From Budorcas taxicolor (Eukaryota; Chordata; Mammalia; Artiodactyla; Bovidae): 64,000 nt of DNA. The DNA lies in assembly GCF_023091745.1 (NCBI RefSeq), contig NC_068915.1, positions 56,106,001 to 56,170,000 of the forward strand. Direction: 5' to 3'. Below, piece by piece: positions 13,001-28,000 of this stretch. The translations under genes and the position numbers were made by a program. Below the pieces are notes generated by a model, which was given only the letters and a program-made list of their open reading frames with translations, was not told where the DNA came from and made no database searches. Within the stretch, counting starts at the first letter, position 1; each line of letters begins with the position of its first letter.

Positions 13001-16000
13001 TTATCCTCAAAACCAGTAGGTTTTTTTTTTAAGCACGAGACTATTTTTAATTTGCTTGACTTGTTTGAAACACTAGTAACAGGCCCAAATTCAACATTTT
13101 ACTAACATTTTTTTTCATTTATTTTTTAAAACCAGTAGTATAAATCTATATTATAATTAGTTCACTCAAATACTTAAATAAATTTTCATACTTTAAGCTC
13201 AGCTGGAAGTGTTTCCATATTTCTCTAGTTGCATGGTGTTATACAATTATTTTCTTACTAAATATTGGGCAGTTTTCACATCCTGTGTGTTGATTCAGAA
13301 CTGGCATTTCCATTTCAAAGCAAACAGACACTCAATCGTGTAAAATAAATCCAGATTATGAATTTGATTACTTTGTTCAATGTCACTCATGACCGAGGAC
13401 AGTTTCAAACATTACTTGGAGAAGGATAACTGAGTATGGTTATTATTTGCTTTAAACTGTGTTCTGACAACACTTGTACTTGTCTTAAGGGATTAAACAG
13501 AATTTCAATAAAAACACTGAGAGTCCATTGCTCTGCTGATGTACACCAGCATTATCAATAGAATAGGTAGATTTCCAATCATTACAGTGCTTGGAGTTTA
13601 GTTTCTATTACATTACTATAAATTTTTTTAAAAAATAGATATTTTAGGAAAACTGAAAAGAAATGATGTCTAACACCAGGTTTTTTTTTACTAATTCATC
13701 CCACAACAAACACTGAGTTATCTACCACTGCCAGGCAACCTTCCAGCTGCTGAGGATACTGCAGTAAACAAAACCCAATAGAGATGAGTGTCCCCATGGA
13801 GCACTTATGCATTAAATACATGCTAGTGTCTGAGCAATGAGAAAAACAAAGCAGTTAAGGGAGTGATGGGGTGGTGGGAGAGGGGGAAGTGGTAATATTA
13901 ACTTTCGTGTCAGGGCCTCAATGCAAAGGAGACTTTAGAGCAAGACCTTGAGGAAGGTAAGGTATAAGCCATGTTGTTCTCTGGCTATAAGCACACAGGG
14001 CTGAAAGAATAAGTGGATAGCCCCTCAAAGAGGGATTCTGCTTCTGATTAGACCTAGACTTGATAGAATAATAAAGCAGCTTTCCCCTTCTGTAATCTAG
14101 GTTATAATTTTCAACATGGGGCCCAAGGGAGATGGAGGAAGCTGGTATGAGCTTTCAGCCACACCGCTGAATCAGTTTTACACTCTTATGTCCCACAAGC
14201 CAAACATGGCCCATTAGATGTGTTTATAAATAAAGTTTCATTGAAACACAGCCTCATTCACCAGTTTACACCTTCTCTGTGGCTGCTTTCATGCTCCAAT
14301 GGCTGAGTTACTGAACTCCCACAGACATCATACGGCTATAAAGATTAAAGTACATATTATCTGAGCTTTTACAGAAAAAGGTTGCTAATACTTTCTCTAC
14401 AGAATTTAGAACACCATCAAAATCACTGCCACCTGCACCAAAGAGGTTGTGTGGCCATGAGATAAAACTCAACACCCTCTGCGTAAGCAATGGATAGGCA
14501 TCATTTTGTCTAAGTAATAAGCATCAAACGCTCTCACCACAGCCTACAGAGTCTAATTAGAAAAAGGAAAAATGGAAAATTCTACTTGTGGTCTAATAAA
14601 CACAGGCTTCTTGGCCAATTACACATATTTCTCTTAAGTTTTAGTAATATAATTATAGAGAAGAGCTTTCAAATTTCTTGGTGATATAACAAGCTCCTTT
14701 GTTTACTTTCCTATCCTGGTCTACTGGGAAAAGACTCTGAAGTCAGAAAACTCAATTATTTTCCCTAAAATGGAAAAATAAAAATCTCAAAAAATTACAT
14801 CCTCTAACCTTAGGCTGGTTCAGAATAGAAAGGATGAAAGTCAGAGTTCTGATAAAGAGAGACATAACGTTCTAACTGTCCCAGAGGTGACAAGTTAAAG
14901 GCGAAGCTTTCTCAGGTGCCTGGAGCATAAACATACTAACCCTGTAGACCAAGGTGCTGTCAGAGATCACACAGGAAATCACAGCTGCTGGGGGCTCTGT
15001 AAGAGTTTGCTAAATCTTCCAGTGATGCTTAGAGAGGGCTGGGATCTCCCTAATATTTAAGTTCTACAGAAATGAGAGATCTGGGACTATTCCAGCTCAC
15101 TGCTTCATTCCACCGGTGTGTATATTTGAGTAATGACTCATACCTTTGCAATCTGACTATGCATTTACCAATAATATGATTGATGAAAACAGACACATTT
15201 GACTATTTTGTCACCCGAATGGAACCAGAAAGGTGACAAAAATACCTGATACTAAGAAGTACTCTGCTTCAGTTTAGTCTATATCTGATTTGCTGAAATA
15301 TTAACTATATCACTACTAACCACAAAAGTACTCAGCATTTTTTTTCTTTCTTAAATATTATTTCTCCCATTAGTCAACTAATTCTTCTTCTGGTATTTTT
15401 TTTTTGCTAATAAAATTTATTTTAGGTGAAAATAATGCTTTCTAGAAATGATGCATCTTTTCAAGGGAAGAGTAAGATAACCAGCACAACATAAGGACGC
15501 ATACCACACCAACTTAAACAGGAGAGACTTCAGCTCAGTTCAGTTGCTCAGCAATGTCTGACTCTTGGCAACCCCATGAACCACAGCACACCAGGCCTCC
15601 CTGTCCATCACCAACTCCCAGAGTTTATCCAAACCCAAGTCCACTGAGTCGGTGATGCCATCCAACCACCTCATTCACTGTCATCCCCTTCTCCTCCTGC
15701 CCTCAATCTTTCCCAGCATCAGGGTCTTTTCCAATGAGTCAGTTCTTCGCATCAGGTAGCCAAAGTACTGGAGTTTCAGCTTCAACATCAGTCCTTCCAA
15801 TGAACACCCAGGACTGATCTCCCTTAGGATGGACTGGTTGGATCTCCTTGCAGTCCAAGAGATTCTCAAGAGTCTTCTCCAACACCACAGTTCAAAAGCA
15901 TCAATTCTTCAGCACTCAGCTTTCTTTATAGTCCAACTCTCACATCCATATATGACCACTGGAAAAACCATAGCCTTGAGTAGACGGACCTTTGTTGGCA

Positions 16001-19000
16001 AAGTAATGTCTTTGCTTTTTAATATGCTTTCTAGGTTGGTCATAACCTTCCTTCCAAGGAGTAAGTGTCTTTTAATTTCATGGCTGCAATCACCATCTGC
16101 AGTGATTTTGGAGCCCAGAAAAACAGTCAGCCACTGTTTCCACTGTTTCCCCATTTATTTGGCAGGAAGTGATGGGACCAGATGCCATGATCTTCGTTTT
16201 CTGAATGTTGAGCTTTAAGCCAACTTTTTCACGCTCCTCTTTCACTTTCATCAAGAGGCTTTTTAGCTCCTCTTCACTTTCTTCCATTAAAAGTGGTGTT
16301 ATTTGCATATCTGAGGTGATTGATATTTCTCCCGGCAATCTTGATTCTAGCTTGTGCTTCTTTCAGCCCAGCGTTTCTCATGATGTACTCTGCATATATG
16401 ATAAATAAGCAGGGTGAAAATATACAGCCTTGACATACTCCTTTTCCTATTTGGAACCAGTCTGTTGTTCCATGTCCAGTTCTAATTGTTCCTTCCTGAC
16501 CTGCATACAGGTTTCTCAAGAGGCAGGTCAGGTGGTCTGGTATTCCCATCTCTTGAAGAATTTTCCACAGTTTATTGTGATCCACACAGTCAAAGGCTTT
16601 GGCATAGTCAATAAAGCAGAAATAGATGTTTTTCTGGAACTCTCTTGCTTTTCCCATGATCCAGAGGATGTTGGCAATTTGATCTCTGGTTCCTCTGCCT
16701 TTTCTAAAACCAGCTTGAACATCTGGAATTTCATGGTTCACGCATTGCTGAAGCCTGGCTTGGAGAATTTTGAGCATTACTTTACTAGCACGTGAGATGA
16801 GTGCAATTGTGCAGTAGTGTGATTATTCTTTGGCATTGCCTTTCTTTGAGATTGGAATGAAAACTGACCTTTTCCAGTCCTGTGGCCACTGCTGAGTTTT
16901 CCAACTGGCATGTTGAGTGCAGCACTTTCACAGCATCATCTTTCAGGATTTGAAATAGCTCAAGTGGAATTCCGTCACCTCCACTAGCTTTGTTCATAGT
17001 GATGCTTCCTAAGGACCACTTGACTTCAGATTCCAGGATGTCTGGCTCTAGGTGAGTGATCACACCATCATGATTATCTGGGTCATGAAGATCTTTTTTG
17101 TACAGTTCTTCTGTGTATTCTTGCCACCTCTTCTTAATCCCAAAATAATTTAATAATTCATGAGAAACATTTCCAGTAAATATTTCAAAAGGACACTCAA
17201 AATTCAGAAAACAATTCTAATTAAACATAATCCCTCTCCAAAGATTTCTCAGTACTGTAAAATGCGTAAAGACAGACATTTCTTTGTCAACATCTGAAAT
17301 GATAAATCTGTTTTAAAAGTATAATATTCAAGGGACTCTGACCTTTTGTGCAACATTCAAAACTCAAAACAATATATCTGTAACAGTGAAGCCTAAAATC
17401 TAACAATGACCTACTTTTCCCTAACTACAATAAGCCTTGTATTCCCAAACAGAACACTGTTATAATATGAGCAAAAGCCAAACAGCGTGGGCCGAGTAAT
17501 ACTAACTCAATCTGTGTTGTTTTTCTTTGCTACAAATTGAAACACAGGATAGCGCATTTTGGTGCAAAGTTAGAAACTAACATTAAGGATCTAGATGTGA
17601 AATCAGGACTTTCAGTTTTAGTTTGCTTTCAGAATCTTTTAGCCCAGAATTCCACACAGTACATGGCACATGTCCCTCATATATCTAAAGAAACAGCATT
17701 TGCAAAAATGCTATCAAAGTCTCTCAAAACTGTTTCTGTATGCATATGGTGGGGTGGGGAGGAGCTGCAGCAACCTAGCAGGTTTAGAAATAGATACACT
17801 TGAATTTTTTTTTTTAATAAGCCCTTAAAGAAAAAAAGAAAGAACACATACCCTTGGGGACAGAGTTTGTCAAGCCATCCGGATTTAACCTTCCTTGTAG
17901 ATGATCCATAAAAACAGGCATAGGGAGATATTACATTTGAGGAAATAACTGGTGAATCAGCATTTCCACTTGTTGAGCTTAGTGGATAACTGTGCCTATT
18001 AACAGGGTCCAAATTCACTGCTTTTTGAGTCCTTGATTTAGATGGCTTTGAATTTTTCCTTCTTAAACTCTGAAAACATTCTTCTACTGTTGAATACTCT
18101 GATTCTGAAGCAGAGTCCATAGGAAGACTGCTTTTGTCCTCTCGAGGTATCCAAATATCTTCTACTTTGTCTTCACTTATATTTTCCGTCCTGTTATCAT
18201 ATATGCTAAATGGAAAAAGAATGGTGTTAATACTTTCTAAGTACTGTATGTGACAAGCCATAGGTGACTTTTTCATAAACAACCAATTACAGAAATTTAA
18301 GGTCAAGATAATCTGAGCTGAATTAATGCATCTGGATAATCTTTAAAACTCTTTGAGAAAAATAGAACTCTCTCATTATCCTAAGACATATTTCAATACG
18401 TATTCATATACTACAAGAAGTAGTGTCTTTTTCTTTTATATATCATTTAATCTGATCTGTTTATTTTGGGGGTTGAGTGTAAGTACTAAGGATGGAGACT
18501 GCCGTGTTCTCTGCATCACAATTTAAACTTCACCACCACCAGTATGTGGTCAGCCACTTAACAAGCAAGATCTTAAACCACAACATCGTGGAGAGAGGCA
18601 CTGGAGATCTTATTTCCACTTGTCGTCCTTTCTCCGCCTCTCCACAAAAGGACTCCAAAGACCCTCTGCTCCATCATCATGTAATAAAACAAAGTGAAAT
18701 CTTTAGTATTATTTTGCAAGATTAAGGAAAAAACCTAAATGAGGAAAAACTAGACTTAGAAAGTACCTAACGAAAAATAAGAAACGTCCAGGATATCAGA
18801 AGGTAAAAGCTGTGTAATGTGTAATATTTACGAGAATACACAATTGGTGATTATTTTCCTACAGATTTAAGAAAAAACAGACTCGCTCAGCCATTTATGT
18901 ATAACAAAACTCAGTACAAAGAAGTTTTTGCTAATCAATGAAACAGATAGGCTGAGGGGTCAAATTACACCCTTCTGGACATGGAGTTCTAAATCCACTG

Positions 19001-22000
19001 CTTCCTTGTGCACGTGTTTGAGTGCTCAGTCACTTCAATCATGTCCAGCCCTTTGCGACCATATGGACTGTAGCCAACCAGGTTCCTCTGCCCATGGGAG
19101 AATCCACGGGGTTCTCCAGGCAAGAATACTGGAGTGGGTTGCCATGCCCTCCTCCAGGGGATCTTCCTGACCCAGGGATCGAACCTGCATCTCCTGTGTC
19201 TCTTGCATTGGCAGGTGGATTTTTTAATGCTGAGCCACCATTGCTTCCTTAAAGAAGGATTAACTTGGCTCCTTCCATATTCTGCATTGTAATAGGTTCA
19301 AACGCTTACTGAAGATTCTCAATTATTTATTTCAATTTAAGGAAACCCTCAACAGTGTCAGCCTTTGAGAATAAAGCATAAACTAGAAGACAAATGTTAG
19401 GTAATGATGCACTATATCAAGTGCTAATAAAATAGAGGAAAAATAAAGTTTAAGTTGGTGCCTTACATACTGTTTAACCTCATAGTGATCCAAATAACTG
19501 GATAATGATACAAATAACTGGATAATTTTCAAGCTGCCTATCACTGCTGAACTTCTACATTACATCTGTAAAAATTCTGTACCTCACATAGTGACATTTT
19601 TGGCATTGCCCCTTTCTTCTTCACATTAAGATAACTTCCTGTCTTTAAAGTGCAAACATAGTTACCACATATTTGCCACTCTGAAAAGGGGAAAATGGTT
19701 TCAATTATGAAAAGACAAAAATAATGTGCTACAGATTATAGAATCAATTTACAGACTCTAAATTATTAAAATGAATGCTATCAAAATAAAGGATTTGAAA
19801 TTTCCAATATAAATTATTTTCTTATAAATATAAACAAGAGTTGAACAATGAATCGTGTATAAAATTCTATTCAAAAGAATTAATCATTATCAATCATGTC
19901 CTCATACCTTGATTTGACAAAAAATGAGTTTCTTTCAGTAGTTGTTTCCCCTTTGAGTGTTTCTTCCTGGGTCCAAAATTCATTCTTTATAGATCTCTTC
20001 TATAAAAAAAGAATATATTTTCTTTTCAGGGTCACAATATTCTACAAAGATCCACAGCATGTGGGTTTAGTTTTATTAAGCAAATGTCTATTGTTTAGCT
20101 CAATTTTCAACAAAAACAACTTAATTAGCAAGACAAAAGTAAACATAGTCTTTTGATGCCTTTCCAGTATTTTATTTAAATCATTAGTACATATTTTCTA
20201 CTAAGAACATAAGATGCTAAAAACTGATTTACTTCCCCACTTATTTTTTGTCTTCCAACTTAATCTTGACCAAGAAATAAAATACCAAAAGAGCAAAAGT
20301 TCTGGAGAGGAAATAGAAGTCTGTCTGTATTTGGGTATAAGGAAAAGTAAAATTGAGGGCTTTTGTCAGTTTGCTTTACTTTTGAATGAGGTTTTTCTTT
20401 TCTCTTTTTTTTTTAAAGTAGCTTGTGGTAAATTTTGAAAATTCACTGATCTGTATCCCTAAAAACAAACTAAAATGTGTTTTTGTGATATATATTTTAA
20501 GATATCTATTTACCACGATTTTACTGAACAGAAATTTACTCACTAGAAATTTTTCTTCCATATAACACATTCTTCAAACAGCTTAAAGGAAAATGAAGAG
20601 GCATGTAAAGGCAGGAAAGCAAAGAACTGAATATGGAAAAAAATTAAAATGTATGGGACTCACCTTGAAATTTTCTAGTCTCTGGAAGAGAAAGGTCTCT
20701 CCATAAGGTAAAATGGAAGATGAGTTCTCTTCATTTGTATCTTTTGGGGGAATGACAGAATTAGATGGAAAGATGAGAATAATGTGAATTTTTTTTTTCA
20801 AAAGCATATATTTAATTATTTCATAACAACATCATAATTTCAGCTTTATCCTGAGAGTCCAAATTATGCTCATAATTCTTACCTCCAAATCAACTCTAAC
20901 TGTGGTTTTCTTTCTGTATACATCCCTCACTTCACAACTAAGACGTTTCACAAGTGTCATGCGTCATATTTGTCCTTGCTAACCTCAAAGATCCACATTA
21001 ATATAACTAAACACATTTCCCCATACAATGGAAATTGTCACAATATATGTAAAATGTTAATTTCTAAATAATGGCAGAAAATTAATCTTTACTGTAATTT
21101 TCAACAAATGATCATTAAAAGTTCACTGACAGCTAGATGTTAATAGCATTCAAAATGCCAAAATCCACTTAATATAATCCCTGTAACACCATAACTGCTA
21201 GCACACCTGGAAATAAATTATTTCAAGAGAATTTCCACTATCCCTGAATTACACAGATCTACAATAAAGAATTCTTAACACTTGCATTTTCTGCTGTTGC
21301 AAACTCTTTTAAAGGCTCACTAGCCAAGTGCTTGCTAACTTATCATTGAGAAGAATGTTCCTGAACTTGCATAAGTAGAATTTTCAAAAAGAAGAAAGAA
21401 AAGCCTCTGTCAGTGAGCAGTTGACCAGAGCAATGAATGTCACCCTTCCTTGTTACCATGGCAAAATTACTTTCCATAAATATACACCCTGTAGTTCAGA
21501 CTCAGAAACCACGTAACTTAGTTAAATGCCTTTGACTGTGGTTAATGATAAACGAAGATTGTAAAAAAATCTTACATTAACATGTGCAAATTTCCAGGAG
21601 TCTGCGTGTGTATTACTGTTTTTCATTCATTCACTTTTTTTTTTTTTCAAACCAAAGTCAGGTTTTATTGATCTACTTGGTTGTAGAAAGATTAAAAGCA
21701 GAATGTTTATTTGTAAAATATATTTTACATTCACTCACAGTTTTTATTTTTCACTTTTAAAAGTGTCTGGAGTACTATGAACCCTGGTAGACAGTTATTC
21801 CCACTACTCCCTATTCCACAGGTGGATTGCCTTCTTGATCATGATTTTAACACATGTAAGACTACCAAATGAGTAGTAACTAATTTACAGACTAAAATAA
21901 GAGACTCACTTTGCTGTGTCACAGACTTTCCAGTTGAGGTAGCAACATTTCTTCTCTCACGGAAATAGCTTAAAGCAAAGGGAAAAATAGAGCCATTAAA

Positions 22001-25000
22001 ACACATATGTAAACCAGATGTAACTATCTTGAGTGAAGGATTAATTGTAGGCACATATATTCTCTTCGGTAGAAAAACCAATATTCAAAAATAAGTTTGA
22101 TTTTACTAAAATACGATGGCCAGATTCCATAAACGCATTTTTCTAAATAGCCTTAAAGAAAGTGATTTTAATGGATTTTACAAGTATTTGCTTTTCACTT
22201 TTTATAATTCACAAAAGTAAGTGAACATATTTGCTGAAGTATTTATGACATTTTTGTCTTAGCTTCACAATACTTAATCAAAAATCTGTCTAGTTCTAAG
22301 AGTATAATTGAACATATGTAAGACCTTTTCTCAAAGATCTTACAGCCTTGGGAAAGAGATACTACAGGTAATTAAATAGAATACAATATAACAGCAATGA
22401 CAGAGGAAAACACTGTGGAAACAGGATAACACCTACTACTATATGAAAGAGTTCTATTTTCCCAGTTAAATGTAAGAATCAGGACAGTGTCCTCAACTTC
22501 TCTTACATATATATGCCCAAATAACTGCAAGAAAGGAGATATATATATATGCGCACACATACACACAGTAATGAAATAGGCTATAGACAAAAATTTTAAA
22601 ATCACTGTAATCAAAAGCTGGTTCTTTGAAAAGACCAGTAAAATTGAGAAACCTCAGGGAAGGAAAATACAAGTGTGACACAAAGGAGACAAATTATCAG
22701 TATCAGGAGTGAGAGAGAACACATTACTAGAAGTTCTACAAACGTAAGAGGGAAAATTACATATTATTAAGAAAAACTTTGTCAATAAATTCAATAATTA
22801 GATGACATGGAAAAATTCCTAGAGACACAAATGATCAAATATCACAGAAAAATAAAATTTCTTAATATCCCTGTATCTATTAGGAAAACTGAATTTCACA
22901 ATCACCTACCCACAAAAAGCTCCAGGCCCAAATACTTCACTGGTAAGTTCCACCAAACATTTAAGGAAAGAATAACACCAAGTCTACATAAACATTTTCA
23001 GAAAAAAGAGAAGGAAGAATGACTTCCTAATTCATTCTGTAAGGCCAGTATTACTGATATACAACCAGTCAAAACCAAAACAGATAAATGTTAGACAAAT
23101 ATTCCTCATGAACTTAACATGCAAAAAATCATTAACTATTAGCAAATAAAATCCAACAATACATAGAAAGGTAATATATTATTACTGGGTAAAATTTATC
23201 CCAAGAAAGCAAAACTGATTTCACAGGAAAAAATGAATATAATTCAGCAAATTAAGAAGATAAAGGAGAAAAATCACATTCTCATGGCAATAGATTCAGA
23301 AAAACCAACTGCCAAATTCAACATCTATCCATCACTAAAGCTCTCAGCAAACTAGGAATTGGAAAGAAAGAAAACTTCCTCAACCTAATAAAGGGCATTT
23401 ATTAAAATAATAATTGTAATCAGTGATTAAAGACTGACCATTTTCTCTAAGACTAGAAGTAAGGTAAGGACATGGGCACTCACTAGTTATGTTCACATTA
23501 ATTACTACTATACATACTGTGAATAAATCTCAGAATCATCATGCTAAGTGAAAGTAGGCTAGCAATTCAAAACAACTCCCTTTCCCTAAAATGGGTAAAT
23601 GACTTCAAAAGGCACCACATAAAAAAGGACAGAAACTGGCCAATGGCCAATAAATGCATTAAAAGATCCTCAATTTCACTGGTCATCAGAAAAATGCAAA
23701 TTCAAATCACAATGAAATATCACTACCCACTCACCTGTACAGCTGAAAGTTTTTAAATAACAAAATGCTGTTGAGGGTATGAGCCAAAAGGAATACACAC
23801 ACACTGATGGTGATAAAGTAAGTGAACATAACCATTCAATGGTGAGAACCACTTTGTATTACCTTCCAAAACAGAACACAGCAACTCTACTTTTAGGTAT
23901 GTATTCAATAGACATGCATGTAGGATGTGCCCCAAGAAAAACCACTCAAGTACATGTCAGCATGCAAAAGTGAAAAGAAATTGTGGAAGAATCACACAAA
24001 AGAACAACATTCAACAGCCACAAAAACAAACTGACATACAGCCATGTGGATGCATCTCAAAAACATCAGGTTGAATAAAAGATATCAAACACAACGTTAT
24101 CTGCTGTATGACATCATTTGTATGAAATCCTAGAACAGAAAAAACTAATTTACAGTGAAATCAGTGGTTGCCCAATGCAGGTGATAGAATAATTTACTAC
24201 CTACGTGCACAGGTGATTTGAGGAATGATAGAAATGGTCTCTATTCTTATTGTGGTAGTGCTCACATACACATCGGTATTCATACTTGTCAAAATTCATC
24301 AACATATATATTTAGCATCAGTCTATTTTATTATGTAAGTTAGTTATAAACTTACACATGTAAGTATATTGTTTATATATAAAATACTAGACTATGTTGA
24401 GCATATGAAATATAATAGAAGAATGGATATCATGGTATAGCCATACAATGAATTATTATACAGCAATGAAAATAGTCTGTAACTGTATGTATCAACATAG
24501 ATAACTTTCAATGTTAAGCAAAATGAACTTAGTAAGAAGAGTTATTGTATGATTGCATTTTTAAGTCCACAAGACAGTCAAAACTAGCATATTGTTTTGG
24601 ATATACTTAAGAGGTACAATATTTTTTTAAAGTATGAGTGTAATAATCATTAGTTAAAGTCAGGATAGAAGCTGTCTGTGACAGGAGAGGGCATACAAGT
24701 TTATCTAAGTGTTGCAAAATAATTCATCCTTTATTTGTTCATTATCTCCAGATTCTTGACACTGTGATATGGCTATAATCATTTCCTTGAATTTGTATGT
24801 CACTGACACAAATATATATTAATAATTTGAACCCCTGATTAGAGCAGCACTCACATTTTCTACATCTTTGATAACTTCTGCTAATAATAAATACCGCTAA
24901 TTCTTATTGAGCACTTACTATGTATCAGACACAGGTCTCAAAATTTTATAAATACACACACACACACTCACAATGTGTATGTCTGTGCATTTAGTCACAA

Positions 25001-28000
25001 ACACCCAAAGAAGTAAGGGCTATCATTATCTGCACTTTTTAAGAAGAAAATTGGCAAACAAAGCAGTTACTTTCCAAAAGTCACACAGCTCTTAAGTAAC
25101 AAACCTGGGATTCAAACTCCAGTAGCGTAGCTCTATAAGCCCTATTCAAAACCATCATGCTTAATAAAAAACTTAACTTTAACTTCCTGGAAAAAAAATG
25201 CAAATTAGTGTATAAAAAAGATTTTGAATTCTTTTAAGTACATCCATTAGTAGTATTTTAAAGCATATTTTGTTGGCTTACTTTTTATAAATATAAAGAA
25301 AAAAGTATGCAATGATTTGTATTGATTTTGCAATTCAGTATCCACCTGCAAGCAATTACCAAATCTATCAACCAAGTTCATTTGATCTACTGAAGATGAA
25401 AATTAGCTCAACACAGAAAACAAGCTGTTTTTAAAACTGGTGATTATCCATTTATTCTCATATATCTATAAATAAATTATCTCAAGCTATTTTATATTCT
25501 AATATCTACTATGCCCAAAGCATTTTGTTAAGAGTTTTTGTATCTACATCTCATATTTCATCTCCTTAATAGACTGATGAGGTAGAACTTGGTGTCCTAA
25601 CCCTACCAATAAGGAACGGAGATTCTCTGGCCCAAGTGGCATAGCTAACAGAAGGCAAAAACCCGCATTCAAGGTGAATTCCATCCTGAGTGCAAAGCCC
25701 ATGCTCTTTCCTTTCTGCTCTATTATTCTCCCATCAATTTTCCTAGAAACTGCAGATTGCTATTAAATTTGAAATATAAAGCATCAGTGATTTGCAAAAA
25801 TTAAAAACCCACTAAGAAAAGCAGTAGTTATCATCCTGTTTTGTTACCATGCTTTGGTGATCCTGGTCAAGTTATTCAACAGGCCTGAGTCCAATTTCCT
25901 CATTTACTAAAGGGGAATAAAAACTAGGTCTGCTGCCTAGGAATATCATAAGGGTTAATGAGATGATGCTTTTAAAGAGCATAAGGTGTGCCTTACACAA
26001 CACAAACACTCAGCTAGAATGAGAGACAACTGTTTTATTAGAGAAAAGAATGGTTGGTCTTCCTGGTAAACTGATAATATGAACTACTGTTTCTTAAAGT
26101 CCTTAAAAGTATGAACACTCTTTGTTTGAAAGACTAAAAAAAGTGTCAACAATGTAGTAGCAGAATAAATTTTTTTTTTTCATTTAGTAAAGTCCTATAC
26201 AGCAGATACTGCATAAAATACATGCATGGATGTTAACAACCTTTAAAATAATATTATGTGAACCAAGTTTCAAAGAAATAACTATCAAAGTGAATCTTCA
26301 ACTACCTACACATGTTATTTGTTCTCATATTTTTAAATCACTAAAATTGCCAAGAAAAGTAGTGGCATAAATGCTAATTAATGTTAAAGATCTCTCTTTA
26401 TAATCTACACTTACCCATTACGTGGGCATGACACCCACACCAAAAAAAATAATCAATTACACACCCGAGATGGACCATATCATTACACAGAATGTTTGTT
26501 TTAAAAAAATACAGTTCTTACAATTCATAACATACTAACTACAACAGACTAACTATAGGTCATTACACTATTGAATTCAAAAGAAAAACACTGGAATCAT
26601 TAGCAGCAGGGGAAAGCTGTTTTGAGGTTACATTAAGATCTGTCTAGTCAAGGCTATGGTTTTTCCAGTGGTCATGTATGGATGTGCAAGTTGGACTGTG
26701 AAGAAAGCTGAGCACCGAAGAATTGATGCTTTTGAACTGTGGTGTTGGAGAAGATTCTTGAGAGTCCCTTGGACTGCAAGGAGATCCAACCAGTCCTAAA
26801 GATCAGTCCTGGGTGTTCATTGGAAGGACTGATGCTAAAGCTGAAACTCCAATATTTTGGCCACCTCATGTGAAGAGTTGACTCATTGGAAAAGACCCTG
26901 ATGCTGGGAGTGATTGGGGGCAGGAGAAGGGGACGACAGAGGATGAGATGGCTGGATGGCATCACTGACTCGATGGACATGAGTTTGGGTAAACTCCAGA
27001 AGTTGGTGATGGACAGGGAGGCCTGGCGTGCTGCAGTTCATGGGGTCGCAAAGAGTCAGACACGACTGAGTGACTAAACTGAACTGAACTGAATGTCTAA
27101 CTAAATCACACAAATCTGAATTCAGAGAACATGAGGGTGCATTAACTACAGCTCAGATGAAGAATATGAAATGTATAATGAACAAATAATTGAGTCTCAA
27201 TTTACAAAATTCCAAAACAGTCCTTAGGATAAGAATAAAAATTACAGAAGGATTACAACACAAAAGCCTACATCATTATTGTAAAACTTTTTCATCAACT
27301 AGCAGAAGCTACAGTTCAAAATTTTTTTTCAAACAAAGCAGGACTTTCAAAATTATGAATAAAGAGTACAAATGTCTCTTCACTTGAGAAAGTATCGCAC
27401 AGATAGATACCTTTATACTCACAGTCAGTCAAGCGATTATTAACTTTGATTCATTATCTAGAAAAATAGTACTGATGAATCTATTTGTAGGCCAGCAACA
27501 GAGATGCAGACAGAACAGACTTATGGACACAGCGGGGGAAGGAGAATGCAGGATGAGTGGACAGAGTAGTACTGAAACATATACATTACCATATGTAAAA
27601 CAGATAGCCAGTGGCAATTTGCTGTATGACTCAGGGGGCTCAACCCAATGCTCTGTGACAACCTAGAGGGGTGGGATGGCGTGGGAGGGAGGTTCAAGAG
27701 GAAGGGAACATATGTATATCTATGGCTGATTCATGTTGCTATATGGCAGAAACCAACACATTGCACAGCAATTGTCCTCTGATTAAAAATAGGTTTTAAA
27801 AACTTTGATTCATTGTTATTGATAGACGTTCAAGTCAAAATTTTGCAAATACTGAAATAATCAACTCATTTTCATAGAATTTGTAAAAAGCCATTTTAAA
27901 GGAAAAAATCTGAATTTTACAATGCTAAGCATTTTTTTTTGCTACTTACATGAAATATAAAGGTTTTCTTGAACATGAGGATGAGATGAATTTCAGTATT

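Larger units (their letters stand above)
4062..17851 (-). other. ARAP2 intron between fifth and sixth coding exons and its content
   Basis: 13,790 bp. Elements: BOV-A2 (about 5683), L2-like (6070), L1 3' end (6878), L2 (7590), MIR (8840), BOV-A2 (10142), nested Bov-tA (11386), Bov-tA tail (12547), a hAT-type remnant (14185) and BovB (15531). Positions 4070-5680, 9100-10130, 10420-11380, 12650-13690 and 17150-17850 are AT-rich with no recognisable element or exon. Confidence 0.7.

Noticed and set aside
15829..16795. Plus-strand open frames of 121-129 codons
   Set aside because: They are antisense shadows of the BovB reverse transcriptase on the minus strand.
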